Part shown: positions 43,660 through 55,321 of the stretch, piece by piece
How the letters are laid out: each line of letters begins with the position of its first letter
Numbering within the stretch: the first letter of the stretch is position 1
NCBI RefSeq assembly: GCF_040183065.1
Contig: NC_091119.1
Coordinates: 65,892,392-65,956,391 of the forward strand
Direction of reading: 5' to 3'
Length of the DNA: 64,000 nucleotides
DNA from: Periplaneta americana
Taxonomy: Eukaryota > Arthropoda > Insecta > Blattodea > Blattidae
Made by a program: the position numbers and the translations under genes
Notes under the pieces: generated by a model
The model's database searches: none
What the model saw: only the letters and a program-made list of their open reading frames with translations
Told to the model about the DNA's origin: nothing

Positions 43660-45028
43660 TATTTGGCTGTTGGGAATTTCTTAGGGATTCACTCGAAGTT
43701 CAGGGATTACAAAAACGACTAGAAAACTAAAGACGAGTATTCTGTAAGATCTTGCGACTCAGTTGTCCTTGTAGAATTATTATTTAATTAAAGTTATATA
43801 AGACAGTTACCTATAATGTAGAATTAGGGCTGAATTAAAATGCTTCCTGCAAAACAATGGTAATGAGTTGGTTAGTTGGTTTATACTGTATAATTAAAAA
43901 TACACTAAATTAATTTCTAAATCACCTTGCTTCAGTGCAAGAGGTCCTGTATGTTTATGGCTAGTTATTAAATGCGCTCCAGTCCTCTGTGGAACAATTC
44001 ATATATTACTTCAAAACAAAGTTAGAAGGTAAAATTAACTTCTATAATTACTACTCTGTTAGTTTTGCTTAATGATTGCAAAGCCTGAACATAAGTACAA
44101 TATGTGCCAAAACAAACAGTTCTGAAAATGTTTATTTAACTGAAAATTTATACTATATATATAACAAACTTTCAATCTCATTAATAGAACATTATGGTAA
44201 ATTTCTGCTTTATTTAACAATATTGGTCCATTTTTATTGTGTCTGAAAAATAAACAATAATGGTTTACTGCACAAAATCACACGAACTTTTTTTTTCTAA
44301 TGCAACATTTTAATCTCTCCCGCTTCCTTAAAGCAGTACCATTTTTTAAGAAATTTCTGGTTGTGTGATTTTAGAAACTGGGTAAGAGACTCCTACTTTC
44401 TAATAATCGTTGAGAAACCGCTACAAAAGTTTGACGATTAGGTAAGTTCTTTGCGGAAAAGATTGACGCTACATCTTCTTACCTCATTTGAATTACGACG
44501 AGTTTGTCCATAAATTAATAACATATGATATTCCGAAACTGTGAATGACATTGTAAGTTGTTTTCGAATAACTGTAGCCACTGAACTGTCATCCGCTCGG
44601 CAGTAGACTTATGGACAGGGAGCTTGAACTCCTGAGCTGTACGTCTGTGGAGAGTTGCCACGTCTCTCACGACAGAATATTAACAAATTTAAGCATGCAT
44701 TGTTATTTAATTTCACGAAAACGTAATATAAAACACAAATATTTATTTAAACTGATACTAACTATGTTCTAGATATACCTACGGAGGTAATTGTTTTCGT
44801 AATTTTACTAAACATATAAGCAGTATAACGCAAATAAAATAAGAGAAGAAAAAATATATATTTCTTTTCTGGAAAAACTATCAAGTTTTGACCCTATGTT
44901 GTGTGGACATTTGATCCTGTAAACTGTCCCCGACGACTGTGAAAAGGACGGCACTTATACTCCTTTCACCTTGTATATATGTGTATATATATAATAAACA
45001 TGAACACATGAAGATGGCTCACTTTTCT
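43660..45028. other. AT-rich segment, nothing recognised
   Basis: No supported feature. Confidence 0.4.
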
Positions 45029-45692
45029 TTAACGTTCTCTATAAGAAAACATGTTCAAAATGTTTCCATTATACCTATTCCAAACATGTTTGCAAATGTA
45101 GTTGTTGCAAGTAGCGAAAAAAACTATGATTTTTCCTCGCAATTCCACAATATTGTTTTCGGCAGATTCTGTCGAAAAATTGATTTCTTCAACGTACCCA
45201 TTACATAAGCATTGGGTGCTGTAAGGTCAGGTGAATGGGGTGGATACGGGAAATCTGTTCCACGGGAAATTATGCGTTCACCAAAATATTCCCGGAGAAA
45301 ACTGAGTGAGTTTCTGGTAGTGTGGCAGGTGAAACCATTGAGTATGATGTGCGATGTTTCGTGCACGACAAAGTCTTCGCAGATCCCTCAGAAATGGTGT
45401 AATAATGAGGTTCCTATACCGATCCTGGTTAACAGAGGATGTCCACCATTGTCTTCCAGAAAATACGGACCAAGTACACCTTTTGCAGATATGGCAAACC
45501 ATATTGTTACACGTTCAGAATGAAGGGATGTCTGTACAATAACATCTGGCAGTTCTAAACCAAGGAAGCGAGTTGTCTCTTTATTAACTCTTCTGAAACT
45601 TGTTTCAAACTAGGACCATTTAGGCGTCCTAGCCCGTATGTACAGAAATAATACTCTACAATAAGCACTTTTTCCTCACTTGTGAGAACCAT
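45029..45692 (-). pseudogene. Broken mariner/DUF4817-type transposase
   Basis: Minus strand. ATG at 45692 starts MVLTSEEKVLIVEYYF and GPSLKQVSEEL, the usual N-terminus. The HTH remainder and first catalytic block are deleted. Then in changing frames come ERVTIWFAISAKG-like, VNQDRYRNLIITPFLRDLRR, CHTTRNSLSFLREYFGERI, SRGTDFPYPPHSPDLTAPNA and a tail ending at 45029. The 'PPHSPDLT' block holds the second catalytic Asp; in this family the last acidic residue follows after D-F, here replaced by NA. Several frameshifts make it non-functional. Confidence 0.75.
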
Positions 45693-45814
45693 TTTAGCAA
45701 ATCTTCACTATATTATGTAACAACAATATAATAATGAGGTCAGATAAACAAACTTCATCATGGACACGATACGTACATGCGCAGTATCAGTGCGAGAATT
45801 TCAATACCGTTTGT

Positions 45815-46185
45815 TCTGACCGACCCTTGTAGCGATTTCAGAACCTTGTTCACTCCAGAGCACGATAAACTGGTAACTAAGACTTTCGTAGTTCGAATCC
45901 TGCCTGGAAAGGGAACTTTTTTTTTGTTCCTTATTCAAATTTATTCCCAATTCTTTTCGATTGCAGCGATATTTTACTACTTAATTAACTTATTATTCCC
46001 AGAGCATGAATTTTACCAGCAATCGAAATCTATTGGGAATAAATTTGAATAAGGAACAAAAAAAGTTTTCTTCCCAGGCAGGATTCCAACCACTAAAGTC
46101 TTAGTTACCAGTTTATCATGCTCTGGAGTGAACAAGGCTCTGAAATCAGCTACACGGGGCGGTCCGTTTTTTTTTGTCACTACTG
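45815..46185. mobile_element. Palindromic element with tRNA-like arms (copy 2, inverted)
   Basis: Same element as 36628-37014: GACCGACCCTTGTAGC, TTCACTCCAGAGCACG, GTTCGAATCCTGCCTGG, then the loop and the complementary arm ending CACTACTGTA. Its loop is the reverse complement of copy 1. The outermost left end is degraded. Confidence 0.8.
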
Positions 46186-46502
46186 TACATTACAAGTAGC
46201 TGAAAGGAAGTTTTTGCGCACTATAAAAGACTATATAATCTCCAAATATACAAATAAATATCTTCTAAACAAAGCCAATAAACGAGAAAGTTTTGGAATA
46301 TCAGAGGAATGGATCGACAATGGATATACTACTTTTATTTCTTCTCTCTTTTTCTTTAAGTGTTAGGATATGTGCATGTTACGATATCTACGAAAAATAT
46401 TTTCATTCTGACTGCTGAATGAACAACTTATTTTAAAAGAAAAATAATTAAGTCTTCTTAACTAACAATAAGAGGGAGCAATTCTAATAGTGTGACCATA
46501 AC

Positions 46503-46752
46503 ATCGAGTCTTTTTTTTAACTTTGTTATTTAACGACGCTGTCTCAACTACTCGGTTACTTAGCGTGATGGGATTGGTGATAGCGAGATGAGGCCAAGGA
46601 TTCGCCATAGTTCATTTCGCCTTATGTTTGGAGAAAACCTTGAAAAAATCTAACCAGTTAATTAACCCAAGCGGGAATCGAACCCACGCTCGAGCACAAA
46701 CTCCGGATCGGCAGGCAAGCGCCTTAGCCTACTGAGCTACTACGGTGGCTAA
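46503..46752 (-). repeat. SINE-B copy (complete head)
   Basis: T-rich tail, then TTATTTAACGACGCTGTC, GGTGATAGCGAGATGAGGCC, AGGATTCGCCATAG, GCGGGAATCGAACCCACGC (B box complement) and GCGCCTTAGCCTACTGAGCT (tRNA-like head end). It is the most complete SINE-B in the window. Confidence 0.85.
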
Positions 46753-47475
46753 CGTCCAATCTGTTAGACCGGTCTAAAGTACAATATTTCCATGACTTTT
46801 GTTCAGAATGTAAAATAGCAAATTACTAAATAGTGAGACAAAATCAGACACAATGTACCACACCTTGAAGAGTGGGAATGAGAAGGAAAAATAAGATTGT
46901 CTGTTATTGTCAAATATTTAGCTATTACGTGCTGTTACTGCATGTAAATGTAAATACCTCGACAATACAGTGTAACAACGGGTCAGCGACTGCCTGGAAT
47001 ATCGTAAATTCGCCTTCTAGCTCTCTCCTGCTCGTAAAGTAGGATTAAATTTAATATTGCAATATAACACGACATATTCAGATCAAATCTCAGTTACTGG
47101 CGATTGGGTGACGTCCAAATGTGGTTTCCTTGACACCGAATCCATGCGTTCTACTTGTACATTTGACAGCTGGATGTGACGGACAGAACACGCCCATGGA
47201 ATGTGCAGCTATTCGCGTTTCGTAATTATGAAATCTTTCTTTACATAATGCTGAAACTTTTGGAAGGAATATAGTTGATCGCTACACTCTTTAACATGCC
47301 ATAAAAAAGTTGACAAGCAGAGCTGTGCTTAATTTACAGTAGTTAACAGCTTCTCAACTAGGAGAACCGTGGCTCGACACCGGGTGGTTACTGTGAGACT
47401 AGTGATGAAAAAAGCTGTGCTGGGCCATATTTCCGCCAACCACTTCTTCACATCAGCTTCGTTTCATTTATCATC
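46753..47475. other. Unassigned segment
   Basis: No supported feature. Confidence 0.35.
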
Positions 47476-47729
47476 ATACTTACTTATTTACTGGCTTTTA
47501 AGGAACCCGGAGGTTCATTGCCGCCCTCACATAAGCCCGCCATTGATCCCTATCCTAAGCAAAATTAATCCATTTTCTATCATCATATCCCACCTCCCTC
47601 AAATCCATTTTAATATTATCTTCCCATCTACGTCTCGGCCTCCCTAAAGGTCTTATTCCCTCCGGCCTCCCAACTAACACTCTATATGCATTTCTGGCTT
47701 CGCCCATACGTGCTACATGCCCTGCCCAT
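47476..47729 (-). pseudogene. LINE-alpha 3' end (copy e)
   Basis: Minus strand: EWAGHVARMGEARNAYRVLV, GRPEGIRPLGRPRRRWEDN and MDLREVGYDDRKWINFA followed by the conserved 3' UTR. This is the cleanest copy of the peptide here, but 5'-truncated. Confidence 0.8.
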
Positions 47730-47740
47730 TCATTTATCAT

Positions 47741-47912
47741 CATATATTTTTAATTGGTTATTTAACGACGCTAAATCAACTACTAGGTTATTTAGCGTCG
47801 ATGAAATTGGTGATAGCGAAATGGTATTTGGCAGATGAGGCAGAGGATTCGCCATAGATCGTCTGACATTCGCCTTACAGTTGGGGGAAACCACGGAAAA
47901 AACACACTCGTT
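47741..47912 (-). repeat. SINE-B 3' part
   Basis: TTGGTTATTTAACGACGCT, GATAGCGAAATGGTATTTGG, GATTCGCCATAGATCG and CATTCGCCTTACAGTTGGGG are present. The tRNA-like head is missing and is replaced by unrelated sequence at about 47912. Confidence 0.75.
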
Positions 47913-48353
47913 CTCGACATTATAGAGTACTAACTTGGTGAGATGAAAGATAAGGCGCAAGAACATGAAGTCGAGAAAGAGCGTGTAGGAATGGATGGAA
48001 GTAATGCAGATCCGAGAGAATGCAAGCCGTCAATTATAGTCGACTGGCATGCTGCAGACCTGACACTTGGGAAGTGCAGTGGAAACATTTAGGTCTACTT
48101 ACCGGAAGCACCTTTCTAGAACGTTCTATCCTGCTATCTAATTACACTGGTCAACAGCTATTTTGCACCAGACATAAAACTAACAAATTCTTACTAATTT
48201 CGACCTCCTGAATTAAAAAATAACACTCAAAATATTCCATCAGTTCGGGTTTTCGAGGTGCACAATATAATTAATTTTATATGCATTCTGTTTTAAAAAT
48301 CACCGTATTTTATGTATAACTACTTTAACTACTTTGATTTACAAATGTGGGTA

Positions 48354-48515
48354 AAAACGTAATACGGCGAACGCTAAGCTCCGCCCACGACCCCTTTCCA
48401 CTTTTCCCCTACAAGCTTACCACACACTCTACGTGATAGGCTAGTGTTGTGTCGAATGCACATTTCATGTGGGTGGGGATAACTTCCCCTACTGGCGTTC
48501 GTTGTATTACGTTTT
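48354..48515. mobile_element. Small MITE-like element, AAAACGTAATAC ends
   Basis: Ends AAAACGTAATACGGCGAACG and the complement GGCGTTCGTTGTATTACGTT agree at all but one or two of 21 positions. The interior is C-rich. There is no coding capacity and the target duplication is unclear. Confidence 0.55.
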
Positions 48516-48562
48516 CGCCAAAATATGATGATCCATTATGTGAAAACAACATTAGTATAAGT

Positions 48563-48930
48563 AGCCCACCATGTTAAAAGCACTTATAGAAACGGAAATT
48601 ATTTTATTGCCCTTTACGAGTCTATTTGAAGGGGGAAACAGGTTCGCGGTATGAATTCTCTTGAGTTTACCTGATTTTACTTGAGATGTGTATTTCTTTC
48701 ACTGTGAGCTTTAATGACATTACTGTAGTTTATATTTTGCAATAGGCCACCTTGTCAAAACGACTTCTAGAAGCGGAAATTGTTTTATTGGCCTTTTCGG
48801 TTACATTTGGAGGGGGGGGGGAACAGATTCGCTATATGAAATCGCTTCAGTTTACCAGGACATTTCCGTGGTGTTAGTATTCTGTGTAAGACGTGTATTT
48901 CTTTAAAGTGTGCTTTAATGATAATATTCA
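48563..48930. repeat. Tandem duplication, two units of about 180 bp
   Basis: Unit 1 (about 48563-48735) and unit 2 (about 48747-48930) share GAAGCGGAAATTGTTTTATT-like, GCGGTATGAA/GCTATATGAA, AGTTTACC and GTGTATTTCTTT landmarks in order. They directly precede the repetitive-protein remnant. Confidence 0.6.
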
Positions 48931-49668
48931 AATTACGAATGGTTTATATGTGCGGATTTGAAGGTTGTAGCATTGCTTCTTGGAATGCAATTAGGTTACA
49001 AAAAATGTTGCTGCTTTCTGTGCGAATGGGACAGTCGCGCTCGAGATAAGCATCATAAAATAAAACGACAATCACTAGAGCCAGGGAAGAAAAATATTAT
49101 ACATCAATCCCTTGTACCTCAACGTAAAGTAATTTTACTCCTTTCACACATTAAGGTAGGGTTAATAAAGAATTTTGTTAAAGGGATAAATGATAAAACT
49201 GAAGCATTTAAACATATCCAGGAAAAATTTTCTGCTATTAGTGACTCGAAAATAAAAGAGGGAGTTTTCAATGGACCACAAATTAGAGAAATAATGAAGG
49301 ACAATCACTTCGAATTTTTGTTGGCAGGAAAAGAGAAATTCCCCTGGATTGCATTCAAGGAGGTTGTATTAAATTTTTTGGGTAACCGTAGAAGTGAGAA
49401 CTATGAAGAACCAGTGCAAAATTTACTATTGGCGTATGAAACTATGGGTTGTAAAATGTGCCTGAAAATTCACTTCCTTCACTTCCATTTTCACTTTTTC
49501 CCCGAGAATTGTGACGATTTCGGTGATGAGTATGATGAGCGTTTTCATCAAGAAATTTCAACTACAGAAAAAAGATACCAAGGACAGTGGAGTACCAATA
49601 TGCTAGCATACTATTGTTGAACTTTAGCTCGTGATTTATCTGATGTCCAGTATGAAAGAAAATGCTGA
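48928..49668 (+). pseudogene. Remnant of a repetitive-element-encoded protein
   Basis: A long uninterrupted frame (from about 48931 to a TGA at 49618-49620) reads DLKVVALLLGMQLGY, CCCFLCEWDSRARDKHH (C-x2-C then H), LLLSHIKVGLIKNFVKG, EGVFNGPQIREIMKDNHFEF, NFLGNRRSENYEE, CLKIHFLHFHFHFFPENC and GDEYDERFHQEISTTEKRYQ, then MLAYYC. The TGA sits where a Trp codon is expected. The frame resumes TLARDLSDVQYERKC before a second TGA. I recall this motif order from highly repeated, transposon-like insect proteins of unclear class, though I cannot name the superfamily. The Cys and His residues suggest metal binding or a nuclease-like fold. It looks 5'-truncated. Confidence 0.6.
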
Positions 49669-49877
49669 AAAAGAAAGCTTAATCTTCTGAACAGTGAATA
49701 TTTAAACTTATTGTCATTATATAGAGCAGTAGTTTGAATAGATATAAATTCGAAAATTTGTCAAAAACCATAACCAACAACTATTTTATTGTCATATTCG
49801 TATTCAGGAGGCTTAAATAATTATATAGGAAACATGTGTCACATGCCCAGCGCAAAAAAAAAAGAGAAAATTTGTTA

Positions 49878-49917
49878 CGCAGTGTAATCAGCTCAAGCGG
49901 GAATCGAGCGCAACTGG
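49878..49917 (-). repeat. SINE-B scrap
   Basis: GTAATCAGCTCAAGCGGGAA followed by TCGAGCGCAAC matches the head region of SINE-B over about 40 bp. Confidence 0.4.
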
Positions 49918-50306
49918 CTTTAATCCATGACTTTTGTATAGTTTTTCTTAGGAGCAGAATGTTTGCTTAAGGGGTAAAACGACTTTAGTCCTGGACTTAA
50001 ATTGTTTTCCCTATCAAATACTGAAGAAACTTACACAGTATGTAATTTTAATCATACAATCAGCTGACAAAATGTTTTTTATCTGTTGTCATTGGTAATT
50101 CTTTAGTTGAGAAAATTTATTACATTTGAAGAACAGAGCACGAAAATGAAAAGCAATATGCTCAGTAATCGTGCTAAACTTGTAGCTGATGTAAAAAGCA
50201 TTGCAAAGTGGAGCCAAGTTAAGCATCGAGAGAGAGGATTTTCTTGCTGTCACATTTGATTACATGAAAAATGTATGCTTACCTGAACACCAGTTCAGGA
50301 TATGTA

Positions 50307-51384
50307 CAGGGACATCATTTTATTTTTACTAACATTTTTAATATTAACCTATCTATACCTTTAGAGAACCGGAAACACCGCTTGTTCCCCCCTCCAAGAC
50401 TGGAGTTCGATGATACTGGCGTAAAACACAAATCACTCTACTAGGTATAGGAAGGAAGAAAAGTAGTTCATCCATTTACGTAAACTAGGAAATATCGCGA
50501 TTTTGAGTTTGATAATTTTCATTAGGTTTTTCTTTAATCAAAGTACAGTACTGTATTAAGAATAAGTATTTTTACTCACGAAGTGAGTTATCCATGCGAA
50601 CGTATTCATTATGCAGTGTATATTATACTGTCTACAGCACATTAGCGTACAATATAGAGAAAGAAGTTAAATTGAAAAATAATCATAATATGAATATTTA
50701 AACACAATTTTGAAAATGGTGGCCGTTCATTTCGATACAGGCTTCAGTTCTTTTGTGCATATTCTCGCACTATAGACTATTGCATCTGATTCCAATTGCC
50801 AGTTTCGTCCTTCGTACTAGTAACTCATGTTGAAATAATTCTGTACCTACTCTACGTACTGTAAATTCAATCTTCACTTCTGCCCGACCCGAAAATATAA
50901 AATTACTCAGACATGCTATCTACTGTCCGTCCAAGTGGTTATGCCGCAGGATTGTAGAAAGGGAGGAAATCACGTGACAGTTAATTACTTAACGAGGCCC
51001 TTTTATTTAAGTTAAATTGAACAGCTGAATAATATTACGTAAACTTCCAATTACTAAGAGAAATTAATGTTTTCAGAAAAGAGCTAAGACAGCCCAGCTA
51101 TTACAGAGGGGCGAGCAGAAGCAGGTGGGGGAAATCGGGATGCGACGTAGGCAAACGGACAGTACCTGTGCGAAAATATGATTCAATATTGAAAGCTCTT
51201 TCGTCACTGGAAAACGCGAACATATTTCTGGAACGTACTGTACTCAGTAACTCAGTACTGCTTACTATCTGCGGTCTTGGTTCTGTGTGGAGTTGGAACT
51301 TCCTTAGTAGAAGGGGTGGGAGTGAAGTACATTCAAAAACTCAGGTACAATAAAAATTGAAGTAAAAATAAAATGATGTCCCTG
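50307..51384. mobile_element. Deletion derivative of the hAT element at 59.4-61.7 kb
   Basis: Ends CAGGGACATCATTTTATTTT... and complement. Its left 700 bp (50307-51015) matches 60975-61703 in inverse orientation, and its right 130 bp matches 59375-59500. It lacks the transposase remnant held by the larger copy. The flanks read TA on both sides, and no 8-bp duplication was found. Confidence 0.8.
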
Positions 51385-52961
51385 TACTACTATCGCCAGC
51401 TTACCGTCCCAGCTTTCTCTGTGCACAACATGAAAACTAGTGAAATATCCTGTTGTTCTACCACGAGGGACAAGCCAAGAAAAGTCTTAATGAGATATAT
51501 AATTTTCTCCTGCGCACTACTTCAGTAACTGTGTCCCATCCAGTATATTGAAGAACTGTGTTTGTTTTGCAGACAGTTGCTCGGGAGAAAATAAGAACAA
51601 CACACTAAACAAATTCTTAATGGTAGTAAGTGCTCAGAAACATTTCTTCAACATCATACTTTTCTCCAACAGAGGTCTGTGCTCTCGTGATTAACAAATT
51701 GTTCAAATAATGTTATTCAACAATTGCAATAAGGTTATTTTATGATTTTGGTATAAATACATTTAGTTAAACATGTTTATGTGTCATTAACTTAATAATT
51801 ATGATGCAGGATTGAAGTTAATTTGCAGAACAACTTAAGTCCTGAAGATAGGCCCTATTAAGTTTTTTACGATCTGAAGAAGAGTACAAAAGTATCAATT
51901 TTTATACTAAAACTATTTCTCTTACATATAAAAAATTATATTGTAACAATATATGGTTCAGCGAGGCCGAAAACAGTTTTCTTCAATTTTCTGAAAACTG
52001 CTTCTAGGGACTTAAGTCGTTTTGCAAATTCATCATTCATTTGTTGAATATTATGCACGTATACTGCAACATGTGATTCACAATAAAACTATTGGCGTTT
52101 AAAGTGACGACATAAAACATGACAGCAAACAAACCCATGTTAATGATTTTTTTTTTCCCTACTGGTTTAACTGTTTGTTATTCATTCCGTTTATTTTACT
52201 ATACCTTATGTGGTTATTTTATTGTAAATAAGGTGTGATAAGCTAAAATGGCCTCTACTTAATAGTCAGAGAAATAATGCGTCATTATTTCAGCACTGTG
52301 AGATCATAAAGAGTCTGCAAGGTTGTTTAGGTGTGACAGTGCCAGCTAGCTTATTGCAGCGCAGATTGAATCCGAAAGATACGGTTCCTGGTCAGAAGTT
52401 CTGCTTAAAGCCTTGTGCTTCGTCCTGAAACTTGAACTCAGGTGCTAGCACGCTGTTCGTCCGTCAGGCGGACCGGGATGCTTCCATGTATCAATATTTC
52501 ATTTCGCATACTCGTACATATCCGGGCTCTCCCCTTCAGTTCCCTGTAATGGTTTCCCTCCTCATTCTCGTATTGTTTCAAGCGTAATCACTGTCTCATT
52601 CTTGATCTGACTTCGGAATTTTAATTCACTGCATGTCTGCGAACTCCCACCCCACCTTCTTTGTTTTGCCGTTACTTGTCCTCGAACGACTTGATCTCCT
52701 GTGCCCACACCTTATTCCTGGACTTTCGATCTCGATTCACTCCCTTTCTTTCTCACTTCTGTCCCTTTCTACGCTATTTCTGTTTCGTGGTCAGTCACCT
52801 TTTCTTTTCTTTTTACTTGTTTGCTATACATTGATCCTCATCTGTTAGAAAATTCCGTTTTTTCCTCTAATCCATGTACAGTATTTCCTTTGTTAGTCGT
52901 CCGTCATTTTTACAACTACAGTTAAAAGTTAATAGGCTATACTTATATACTTATCGAAATC
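51385..52961. other. Unassigned segment
   Basis: Partly pyrimidine-rich (52480-52880). No supported feature. Confidence 0.35.
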
Positions 52962-52964
52962 TAA

Positions 52965-53087
52965 AGGCTGGTTCACAATAAACCGGGAACGGAAACGACT
53001 AGAACGAGAATATTATTAAAATAAATGTATTTAACATTATATCCTTCTCGTTGTCGTTTCCGTTTCCGGTTTATTGTAAACCAGCCT
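52965..53087. mobile_element. 123-bp Harbinger-like MITE
   Basis: Ends AGGCTGGTTCACAATAAACC and complement, with the trinucleotide TAA on both sides (52962-52964, 53088-53090). TAA/TWA duplication with GG-CC-type ends is typical of PIF/Harbinger derivatives. About 43 bp of each arm pair. Confidence 0.7.
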
Positions 53088-53427
53088 TAATACGTAAACC
53101 GAAAAATGCCACATTTGTAATTGGTACATTTTTTGACGCTGTATTAACTGTGCAGACCACAGACGTGCCATAGGCTAGATTGAAGGTAACCAGTTAGACC
53201 ACCTCCGCGGTGGCTGAGACCTTTAGACTGTCACGCAGGCGGCCCGGGTTCGATTCCTGGGATATCCATAGTGACACTTGTGGCGGACAAGATCACAGTT
53301 GAAGTTTTTTTCCCGGGGTTCTCCCGTTTTTCCTCAGATTAGGCATTTACATCATTCCGTCACCATTTCTCCATTTCGTTATCATTCCGTAGCATTCCCC
53401 GAACGCCGGCTGACGACACATGGAGGG

Positions 53428-54346
53428 CAGTGTTGCCACGACCTACTCACGAAATCATAGAAAAAAAACAGGATATTACAGTAGATTAATTAAACATGAA
53501 TTTCCTCTTTGTATTATAATATTAATTACAAAACAGTGTACTGTAAGAAAGATGATACTGTTGTATTACTATATAGCACTTCCCTAACCAATGGAATGGA
53601 ACAATTTTGCTAAATATAATTAGCCTACTGTTATCTCTACTCAGCGTACGTATCAAAGTCATGCAATTTTGTTTTTACGCAGTAATGTCTTATTGACAAT
53701 GTTTCGCATTAAATCTGGAATTTTTCATGTATTCAAGAAAGATTTATTTTAAAGGTGATATTAAGTACAGTACTGCATTAACTGCGACTATAACAGACGA
53801 AAAATTATCCACTTTCTTGCTATTACATAACTATCCTTTAAACTGTTCACCATTTTCCCACTATAATTTATAATATTCTGGGAGTATTTACTTTTTTTTC
53901 TTTCTTTCTGGGACACTTTCACTCATTTTAAAAGATCACTGTGGAAGATATGTAACACTAAAATGCCATTACCTATACTTCACTCTCTCACTGTTTCACG
54001 TGCACACATCAGAAACAAACTTCACTAGACTGAATAAGTTTCGTTCCTCTTCTGTTCCCCGAGTCCTCAAAACAATAATGAAATAACTTAATTCTGTCGT
54101 CGATTTGCAAAAGGGGATACGTCCAAAATAACAAAGTGTTGGAAAATCGCTACAAAAATCATAAACTTAAAATATTAAAATGTTCATGGATCCTGAATGT
54201 ATGTATCCATAGTGATCTAATTAGAAAAAAAAATTATGAACATTTTAATTCAACTTATAGTTTTGCGATATTCCAAATTTCCGAAATGTCTCCTTTTGCA
54301 AATTGACGACAGTTATCACATGCATACGTTCATGAAGATTATATAC

Positions 54347-54400
<54 letters not shown>

Positions 54401-54864
54401 AAGAGGGTTTGCATCCTTTCGTGGTAAGGTTTCAAACATTCGTTCTCTATCGATCTGTAATTATGTTTAGACTATCGAGTGGATTGGAGAGACCCATAAC
54501 TCTGAGCCATGTGTATAAAACATGGTCTTTATCTGCTGTGTGCTGATATCCTAATCCGCCGCCGGACTCCAGGCGAGAGCCGTCTCCTTGCTTCTTGTAA
54601 GCATCATTGTGGCGAGGCAATATGAGCAGGGAGACAAATGAAAGCATTGACTTCTGTATAAGATGCAAAAATAAGACATGATGACATAATATAGGTCTAT
54701 GTGTACTAAAGTAATGAGTTGAAAATCCGGACATAGAACTAGGTCACTGCAGCATGCCAAAAAGGCAGGAGAAATTCGGACTTTTGACATAAAAATCAGT
54801 AGAGCAGTAGATTCAATGGAAAAACAGGAAATCTCCTGCTAAATCAGTAGGTATGGCAACACTG
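53428..54864. mobile_element. hAT-like element with CAGTGTTGCCA ends
   Basis: Ends CAGTGTTGCCA(CG/TA)CCTACT and complement. The left flank is ATGGAGGG; the right flank is ATTTGGAGGG, the same 8-mer with two extra T. Removal restores the SINE-E/F reading seen at 41.35 kb. It is 1,437 bp with (GT)n inside and no recognisable transposase. Confidence 0.7.
54350..54398. repeat. (GT)n microsatellite
   Basis: About 24 uninterrupted dinucleotides. The Val/Cys frame over it is spurious. Confidence 0.95.
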
Positions 54865-54930
54865 ATTTGGAGGGTGCTGGCCTAGGGACGAGTGGGGTTG
54901 CCTGCTCGAAACCTGGGTACACAGAGAATC

Positions 54931-55321
54931 TCTTTTAAGTCACTGTTCTTAGTTACACAATATTCATACCGTACTTTTGTTATTACATTGTCTTTAGAGG
55001 TAACAAAGAAAGCCAAGAGATATGCCTTGGACTTCTTTCATTACTAATGAAACGTACAGTAATACAATATACGAGTATAACGTTCCGAAAGACGAACCTA
55101 CCGTCGTTTTCAGATATGCTGAAAGTGACGAGAATTCTTTTCGTAGGGAATGTTAACAAACACAATTACTAAATTCATGTGATGTCTCTGAATGTGAGCA
55201 TGTAGGAAGAACGAGAAAAGGCTGGGGAAATCCATTATAAACAAAAATAAACGCTGACACCACAGCAGGCTAGTGGGCCGAAATCGTTTATGATGATTAA
55301 ACACAGAGTGATGAAAATGTA
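54931..55321. other. Insertion of about 390 bp within SINE-E/F
   Basis: It lies between the two distal SINE-E/F pieces and is absent from the copy at 41.4 kb. It has no inverted termini, tail or coding signal. The type is unknown. Confidence 0.45.

Noticed and set aside
41059..52258. Shared AAAATGGCCTCTACT at about 41059 and 52247
   Set aside because: Only about 15 bases match, with no extension on either side. This is insufficient to call a repeat.
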